NCBI RefSeq assembly: GCF_030269485.1
Contig: NZ_BSTL01000019.1
Coordinates: forward strand, 1 to 64,000
Reading direction: 5' to 3'
DNA length: 64,000 bases
From: Actinoplanes sp. NBRC 103695
GTDB lineage: Bacteria; Actinomycetota; Actinomycetes; Mycobacteriales; Micromonosporaceae
A program made the translations under genes and the position numbers. This document shows, one piece after another, positions 59,420 through 64,000 of the stretch (its first letter is position 1; each line of letters starts with the position of its first letter). Under the pieces are notes generated by a model. It was not told where the DNA came from. It did no database searches and saw only the letters and a program-made list of their open reading frames with translations.

Positions 59420-59656
59420 GTGTCGACCTACGAGCTCAGTGTGCGCGGCCGGCTCGCCGATTCGCTCCTCGACCTGATCAGGAACCGTTTCGGCGAGGCG
59501 ACCGCCTTCCCGGACGGCCTGGTCACGACGCTGAACGTAGGCGGCCTGGACCCGGCGTCGGAGCGCGCCCTGCTGACCCTGCTCTGGGACACCGGCCACG
59601 ACGTCATAGCGATGCGGTCGACGCGCGCCGCAAAGGAGCCCTTCCGACGTCCCTGA
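59420..59656 (+). CDS. Small conserved hypothetical protein
   Basis: A 78-residue protein ('SVRGRLADSLLDLIRNRFG', 'LDPASERALLTLLWDTGHDV') that looks like an alpha/beta ACT-like half. Similar short proteins are common in Actinoplanes-type genomes and are often encoded beside LuxR regulators. ATG or GTG near 59420 is the start. Function unknown. Confidence 0.6.
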   Translation: MSTYELSVRGRLADSLLDLIRNRFGEATAFPDGLVTTLNVGGLDPASERALLTLLWDTGHDVIAMRSTRAAKEPFRRP

Positions 59657-59916
59657 CGCGCAACACACGCTGATCCACGCACTTCTCGCCTCAAGCGTCG
59701 TGCTGTCAACCTGGGTCGCGCTTCTTCAGACAGCCGTATCGCCACGATCGCCGTCGATGCGAACGAGCAACGCCTCATTGCCGGCTTCTGGGCAGACTGC
59801 GCAGCAATAGTCGTCGACTAAAGCAACCTTTGGTCGGCCGCGCACATCCTCGCGCGTGTGAATTTATCGGGCTCGGAGTGACCACATCGACAAGAGATCT
59901 GTCGTTACCGCGCGCC
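59657..59916. other. Non-coding stretch
   Basis: Between the small protein and the alcohol dehydrogenase remnant there is no convincing reading frame. Composition is less GC-rich than average. Nothing recognised. Confidence 0.5.
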
Positions 59917-60077
59917 GCCGCGGTCACCGGCGGCGAGGCCTGCTCCTCGCTCGCCGCGGGTGAAGACCGGCTTGGCCGGCGGCGGGTCCAGCAGGATCTC
60001 GACCGCGTCGTCGTAGCTGAACGGGCCGGACAGCACGGGCGACGGGTCCAGGGTTCCGTTGTCGATCAGCCGCAGCC
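59917..60077 (-). pseudogene. Alcohol dehydrogenase C-terminal fragment
   Basis: The minus strand reads 'RLIDNGTLDPSPVLSGPFSY' and 'AVEILLDPPPAKPVFT', the end of an MDR zinc/quinone-type alcohol dehydrogenase. About 50 codons survive, and the rest of the gene is missing upstream of about 60077. Confidence 0.55.
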
Positions 60078-60308
60078 GACCAGGCCCGCTGGGACCAGCA
60101 TCTCCGCCGCCTGATAACCGGCCTCAAAACCGCGACCGGGCTGCGGACCGCGGAGATCCTACTGATCGTCGTCGATCTGCCCTATGCCGCCGTACGCCGC
60201 TACCTCAGCATCAACCGCGACATCCCGGAAGCCCTCGACGACATCGTCGAGAGCCTCATCCGATCGCAGCTGAGCGGTCCGGCCGGCCCGTCTCGACGAG
60301 AGCTTTGA
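60066..60308 (+). pseudogene. Unidentified coding fragment, C-terminal
   Basis: The plus strand in one frame reads 'WDQHLRRLITGLKTATGLRT' then 'EILLIVVDLPYAAVRRYLSI' and ends at TGA 60306-60308. Helical, well-formed codons, no start and no identified family. It abuts the alcohol dehydrogenase remnant at about 60070, so likely a rearrangement product. Confidence 0.4.
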
Positions 60309-60470
60309 GCAGAGGCGCTCGCCGTTCTTCACCGCGCAACGCACCGACCTGCAAAGTCTCCTGATCACAAATTCGGACCTGGTTGGACTTGCCTCTGACG
60401 TCAGTGTCAGGTTTTAGCGTGGCGGATGCCCGTCCACCTCGGACCTGGCATGAGCAGAGAAGGAAACGAC

Positions 60471-61523
60471 ATGCGCGCCCTGATGCGTAAGGCGGCCCTC
60501 AGCATTCTCGCCTGCCTGTCTCTCGTAGGGGCGGTGACCGCCGGCGCCGGCACGGCGTCCGCGGATCTTCGCCCGCCCCACTCCGCGCCGCTGCGGGAAT
60601 TCGCCCCGTTGAATCAGCCCGGCCCGCGGTTGTCCGTGCCCGCCGCCGACCTCGCCGCGGCCCTGCGCTGCACGCCCGATGTCACGCACGCCCGCGGCGA
60701 GGTGGCTCTGTTCGTCGCCGCTACGGCGCTGGACCCGCAGCAGTTCTCGTGGAACTGGTTGCCCGCCCTCGACCGGATCGGCCGGCCGTACTGTTCGGTG
60801 GCGCTGCCCGGCCATGGACTCGGCGACATCCAGGTCTCCGCCGAGTACGTCGTCAGCGCGATCCGGCACGTCAACCGGATCAGCGGCCGCAAGGTCGCGG
60901 TCATCGGGCACAGCCAGGGCGGCCTCGAACCGCGTTTCGCCCTGCGATTCTGGCCCGACACCCGCCGCATGGTCTCCGACTACGTGTCCCTGGGTACGCC
61001 GAACCACGGCAGTCTCGTCAGTGCTGCGAACTGCGCCGGCGGCGCCTGCCCGCCCGCCTTCCGGCAGATGACCCCCGACGCGGACTTCATCGCCGCGCTG
61101 AACTCGAGGCAGGAAACCTTCCGAGGCATCTCCTACACCAACGTCTACACCACGCTCGATCAGTACGTCACACCCAACGCCGACAACACCGGATCGAGCA
61201 GCCTGCACAGCGGCGACGGCGCGATCACCAACGTGTCCCTGCAGAGCATCTGCCCCCACAACACCAGCGAACACATCGCCGTCGGCACCTCCGATGCGCT
61301 CGCGTACGCCCTGACCATGGACGCCCTCACGCACACCGGCCCGGCGCGGCCCGCCCGCATCTCTGCGGCCGTGTGCGACGAAACCTTCATGCCCGGCGTC
61401 GACCCGGCCGGCTACGAGCAGAACCTCGCCGAGCTCAACGCCACCCTGAACGCCAACTGGGCTGCCTCGCCGGCCGTGACCGCGGAACCCGCCCTCAAGC
61501 CGTACGTCTACGCACGCCGCTGA
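60471..61523 (+). CDS. Secreted triacylglycerol lipase/esterase (lipase class 2-like)
   Basis: A 350-residue exported lipase. Signal peptide residues 1-31 ('ALSILACLSLVGAVTAGAGT'), nucleophile elbow 'VAVIGHSQGGLEPRFAL' (GHSQGG), catalytic Asp in 'SSLHSGDGAITNVSL' region and His in 'CPHNTSEHIAVG'. Paired cysteines ('AANCAGGACPP') suggest disulfides. ATG 60471 follows AAGGA. Hydrolyses acyl esters outside the cell. Confidence 0.87.
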   Translation: MRALMRKAALSILACLSLVGAVTAGAGTASADLRPPHSAPLREFAPLNQPGPRLSVPAADLAAALRCTPDVTHARGEVALFVAATALDPQQFSWNWLPALDRIGRPYCSVALPGHGLGDIQVSAEYVVSAIRHVNRISGRKVAVIGHSQGGLEPRFALRFWPDTRRMVSDYVSLGTPNHGSLVSAANCAGGACPPAFRQMTPDADFIAALNSRQETFRGISYTNVYTTLDQYVTPNADNTGSSSLHSGDGAITNVSLQSICPHNTSEHIAVGTSDALAYALTMDALTHTGPARPARISAAVCDETFMPGVDPAGYEQNLAELNATLNANWAASPAVTAEPALKPYVYARR

Positions 61524-61740
61524 TCGAGCGGCGACCAGCCGGCGGTGCCAGCTCGGACGCCGCCGGCGCGGGTGGCCAGCACCACCTGGCTCGGCTCGAC
61601 GCCGCGCAGCGGGACGGTGGTCAGGCCCGGATGCAGGCCGGTCGCCGAGTCGAGGGGTGGGCCGATGGCCACGACACGACCGGCGGCGATGAGTTCGTGT
61701 TCGTTCTCCAGGGCCTCGACCAGGGGCCCCTCCGGGGAGC
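61508..61740 (-). pseudogene. LysR regulator C-terminal fragment
   Basis: The minus strand reads 'LENEHELIAAGRVVAIGPPL', 'GLHPGLTTVPLRGVEPSQVV' and ends at TAG over the 3' end of the lipase gene. This is the last ~75 residues of an LTTR effector domain, similar in phrasing to the intact LysR of this window ('RPGLTTVPIEGIDPVQII'). The DNA-binding part is absent. Confidence 0.6.
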
Positions 61741-61887
61741 AGTGCCTGCGGGCCGGGGTTCACCCGCCGCCATCGAGATCCGCGCTGCTGGCGGGCCTCG
61801 AACGTAACCCAGCATCTTTTCTTTCCCGGTGGTGCAACCTTATGGCGGGACGGCACCGTTCCACCTCCGTCATGAGGAGGCAGCCGA

Positions 61888-62421
61888 TTGAAAGCCGACG
61901 ACGAGCAGGCGTTCCGCGAGTTCGTGACGTCCCAGATGGCGTCCTTGCGGAAACTCGCCTATGTGACCTGCGGGGACTGGCACGCGGCGGAGGACGCCGT
62001 GGCCAACACGCTGGTCAAGCTCTACCCACGCTGGCGCAAGCTGGAACGACCGGATCTGTACGCCAAGACCATGGTCCTACGGGCCGCGATCGACGAGAAA
62101 CGCCGTCCGTGGCGGCGGGAACGGTCGGCCGGCGACGCCATGCCCGACGTCGCCATGACCGACGCCAGCGGGGTGACCGCCGAGCGGATGCGCCTGCGGG
62201 CGGCGCTGGCGGCGGTGCCCGCGGGCCAGCGGGCCGCCGTGGTCCTGCGGCACTACCTGGGACTCAGCCTGGAGGACACGGCCGGGATTCTGGGCTGCAC
62301 CGTGGGCACGGCCAAGAGCCAGACGTCGCGCGGGCTGGCCAAGCTGCGCGCGTTGCTGGCGGCCGAGGGCATCAATCTGACGGGAACGACGATCGAGGAG
62401 TGGACCAGTGCAGTTGCGTGA
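61888..62421 (+). CDS. ECF sigma factor, SigE-like family
   Basis: A 177-residue ECF sigma. Region 2 'FREFVTSQMASLRKLAYVTC' to 'AEDAVANTLVKLYPRWRKL'; region 4 'AVPAGQRAAVVLRHYLGLSL' and 'ILGCTVGTAKSQTSRGLAKL'. TTG 61888 follows GAGGAGG, six to ten bases upstream. Overlaps the next gene by 14 bp. This actinomycete SigE-type group is commonly paired with a membrane-bound regulator in the next gene. Confidence 0.92.
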   Translation: MKADDEQAFREFVTSQMASLRKLAYVTCGDWHAAEDAVANTLVKLYPRWRKLERPDLYAKTMVLRAAIDEKRRPWRRERSAGDAMPDVAMTDASGVTAERMRLRAALAAVPAGQRAAVVLRHYLGLSLEDTAGILGCTVGTAKSQTSRGLAKLRALLAAEGINLTGTTIEEWTSAVA

Positions 62422-63601
62422 ATTCGTGGACACCGTGACCGCCGGCGAGCCGCCGCTGACGCACACCGCGGACGACATCGTCACGGCGGGCCGGCGGGCC
62501 GAGCGGCGCCGCCGGGCCGGGATGGCCTCGGCCGGTGCCGCCGGGCTGGTCGTGGTGGCGGTGGCCGGCGCCTTCGCCTTGCCTTCGCTGACCGGCAGGA
62601 ACGCGATCCGGCCGGACCCGGGGGGTGCGGTGCCGGCGGCGGCCGCTCCCGCGCCGGCCGCCTTCGACTTCACGTTCAAGGGGTACGACGTGGGCAAGTT
62701 CCACGTGAAGGACCCGATCGTGGTGTCCACCGCGTACCAGATGTCGTCGATCTACATGGACGGCCGGTTCACCAACGATCAGTCGGTTTCCGGTGAGGTC
62801 AGCTCCTCCACCCTGGCACACAACAGGTCCCGGCCCAGGCTGAACGCCTTCCTGACCGTCTACCGACCCGGTGCGTTCGACCCCAAGGGCATCGAGAAGG
62901 GCACCGAGCTGACCGTGGCCGGCCGTCGGGCGGTGCAGGCGACGACCCAGGTCTACTCCGAGCCGCCGGCCGTCCCGGGCGGAGACAAGCTGCTCGCGTG
63001 GGAGTACGCCGACAACGCCTGGGCGACGGTGACGTCGCAGTCCAACGACGCCGACGCACCTTCTTTCGCCGACCTGGGCACGCTGGTACCGGGCCTGAAG
63101 CAGAGCCCGGCGCGGCCGGCCACGCTGCCGTTCACCGTCGGTTACACGCCCGATGGTTACCAGGCGGTGCAGGTCAGCTCGCACGCGTCGATCGGGCTGG
63201 GCGGCATCAACCTGGCCCGCGACGGCGTCTACGGCGCCGCCGAGTACGGCCGCGAGGCGCGGCCGACCACCGGCCTGACCAGGCCCTGGGAGCAGGGCGA
63301 GCAGGCACGGCCCAGCGGCACCTTCACGATCACGGTCCTGCCCGGGGAGAAGGCCAACTCGCCGGTCGAGGCCGGGAAGACCCAGTGCTTCAAGTGGCAC
63401 GCGTGCAGCGTCACGAGTGCCGACGGCAAGGTGGTGATCGAGATCGCCGCCGGCGGTGCCGGCACGCCGTCGAGGAACTCGACCCCGACCCGCACCGACC
63501 TGCCGGACGCCGAGCTGACGAGGATCGCCGAGTCGGTCAAGCTGGCCGACGTCGCGAACGACCGCTCCTGGACTCCGGCGGCCAGGGCCGTCCGCCCGTA
63601 G
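62408..63601 (+). CDS. Membrane-anchored partner of the ECF sigma factor
   Basis: A 397-residue protein with a short cytoplasmic N terminus (about 1-37, 'DDIVTAGRRAERRRRAGMAS'), one transmembrane segment ('AGLVVVAVAGAFALP', about 45-60) and a large exported domain. Cytoplasmic tail plus coupling to an ECF sigma gene (14-bp overlap) suggests an anti-sigma or sensor role; there is no zinc finger. GTG 62408. Confidence 0.7.
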   Translation: MQLREFVDTVTAGEPPLTHTADDIVTAGRRAERRRRAGMASAGAAGLVVVAVAGAFALPSLTGRNAIRPDPGGAVPAAAAPAPAAFDFTFKGYDVGKFHVKDPIVVSTAYQMSSIYMDGRFTNDQSVSGEVSSSTLAHNRSRPRLNAFLTVYRPGAFDPKGIEKGTELTVAGRRAVQATTQVYSEPPAVPGGDKLLAWEYADNAWATVTSQSNDADAPSFADLGTLVPGLKQSPARPATLPFTVGYTPDGYQAVQVSSHASIGLGGINLARDGVYGAAEYGREARPTTGLTRPWEQGEQARPSGTFTITVLPGEKANSPVEAGKTQCFKWHACSVTSADGKVVIEIAAGGAGTPSRNSTPTRTDLPDAELTRIAESVKLADVANDRSWTPAARAVRP

Positions 63602-63680
63602 CCCGTCCGGGTCACGGACGGATCAGGGCCGCGCGGCCCGCGTGACGGCCTGGCCGCCGCAACGACTACGCCTGACGCGA

Positions 63681-63701
63681 TGCCGGGCCTGACGCCCGGC
63701 A
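63681..63701 (+). terminator. Hairpin after the sigma/anti-sigma pair
   Basis: Perfect 8-bp arms TGCCGGGC (63681-63688) and GCCCGGCA (63694-63701) around a 5-nt loop, 80 bp after the stop. A GGGCCGC/GCGGCCC dyad at about 63627-63640 precedes it. Probable transcription end. Confidence 0.5.
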
Positions 63702-63859
63702 CGCCTCAACCGTCATGAGGACGAGAAGGCCGCATACGCGCGCGGACGTACCCGGCCGCCAGACACGCTCGTGCCGAGTTGAGCGCGCCGCGGGCTACTC
63801 CGTCCGAGGCACGTCAGCTCGACAGCGCAAGATGGCTCGATAGCGCAAGATGGACGGCC

Positions 63860-64000
63860 ATGACGATCATCTTGTCCGTGCCGGGAACCGGATCCGTCGC
63901 TTTGATGCTGCGGCCATGGCGGTTTGACGACCTGCCGGAGTTGGTCGCTGCGCATCGGGATCCGATGCTGCGCCGGTGGCTGTCCACCTCATTGGCCGAC
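63860..64000 (+). CDS. GNAT-type acetyltransferase, 3' end outside the window
   Basis: Partial gene: 47 codons are visible, 'LMLRPWRFDDLPELVAAHRD' then 'PMLRRWLSTSLAD', the N-terminal helix region of RimJ/RimL-like GNATs. ATG 63860. A GCGCAAGATGG direct repeat lies in its leader (63825 and 63844). Cut by the window edge. Confidence 0.65.
   Translation, partial: MTIILSVPGTGSVALMLRPWRFDDLPELVAAHRDPMLRRWLSTSLAD

Overview
The window is high-GC DNA that reads as an actinomycete chromosome, most likely Micromonosporaceae (Actinoplanes-like). This rests on frequent GTG/TTG starts, many 4-bp ATGA/GTGA gene overlaps, and the gene content: a SARP-type regulator, an FxSxx-COOH radical-SAM system, an F420/flavin LLM oxidoreductase, DinB and TIGR03086 proteins, ECF sigma factors, Tat-exported and secreted hydrolases. 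No phage or plasmid backbone, complete insertion sequence, CRISPR array or rRNA was seen. Species assignment is inference.

Layout. 1-5,000: a GNAT gene, then an AT-richer stretch (about 930-2,580) with two frameshifted remnants, a lipoprotein, a PPOX protein, a serine-type tRNA-like sequence with an insertion, and an APH-fold kinase. 5,160-9,390: DinB, RidA, an ArsR/SRPBCC/TIGR03086 operon with two operator palindromes, and acdS. 9,465-13,908: a secreted thaumatin/ricin-lectin protein and a large repeat-rich protein that resembles a contractile-injection cargo. 13,905-22,145 (minus strand): a five-gene, translationally coupled biosynthetic operon (ATP-grasp, Rossmann/DUF364-like, cysteine-synthase-like PLP enzyme, dipeptide epimerase, GNAT). 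It is preceded by a Fur/Zur-like operator, a strong hairpin, two tandem paralogous 18-residue peptide genes and an AfsR-like SARP regulator. This is the best candidate for an undescribed system. 22,200-26,900: alpha/beta hydrolase, secreted M64 peptidase, LLM oxidoreductase. 27,066-31,192: ECF sigma factor, anti-sigma and ABC exporter operon. 31,238-35,754: SDR, small protein, SGNH hydrolase, GH10 xylanase.

35,877-42,082 is an FxSxx-COOH ribosomal-peptide system: precursor fxsA with an unusual C-terminal extension, radical SAM fxsB, an HExxH protein, and a convergent NB-ARC/TPR protein. 42,270-47,762 groups RNA end-processing genes: rtcB, a PolA-like 5' nuclease, an ATP-dependent RNA ligase and an HD-Pnk-like end-healing enzyme. 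47,772-55,676: SDR/LysR pair, S8 protease with autotransporter-type repeats, an OtrA-like ribosomal protection GTPase with an overlapping leader ORF, PPK2 and a CE7 esterase. 55,857-61,740 is decaying: a methyltransferase and a lipase are intact, but a nitroreductase and a LuxR regulator are both truncated at one junction, and alcohol dehydrogenase and LysR pieces remain. The window ends with an ECF sigma factor, its membrane partner, and the start of a GNAT gene cut by the window edge.
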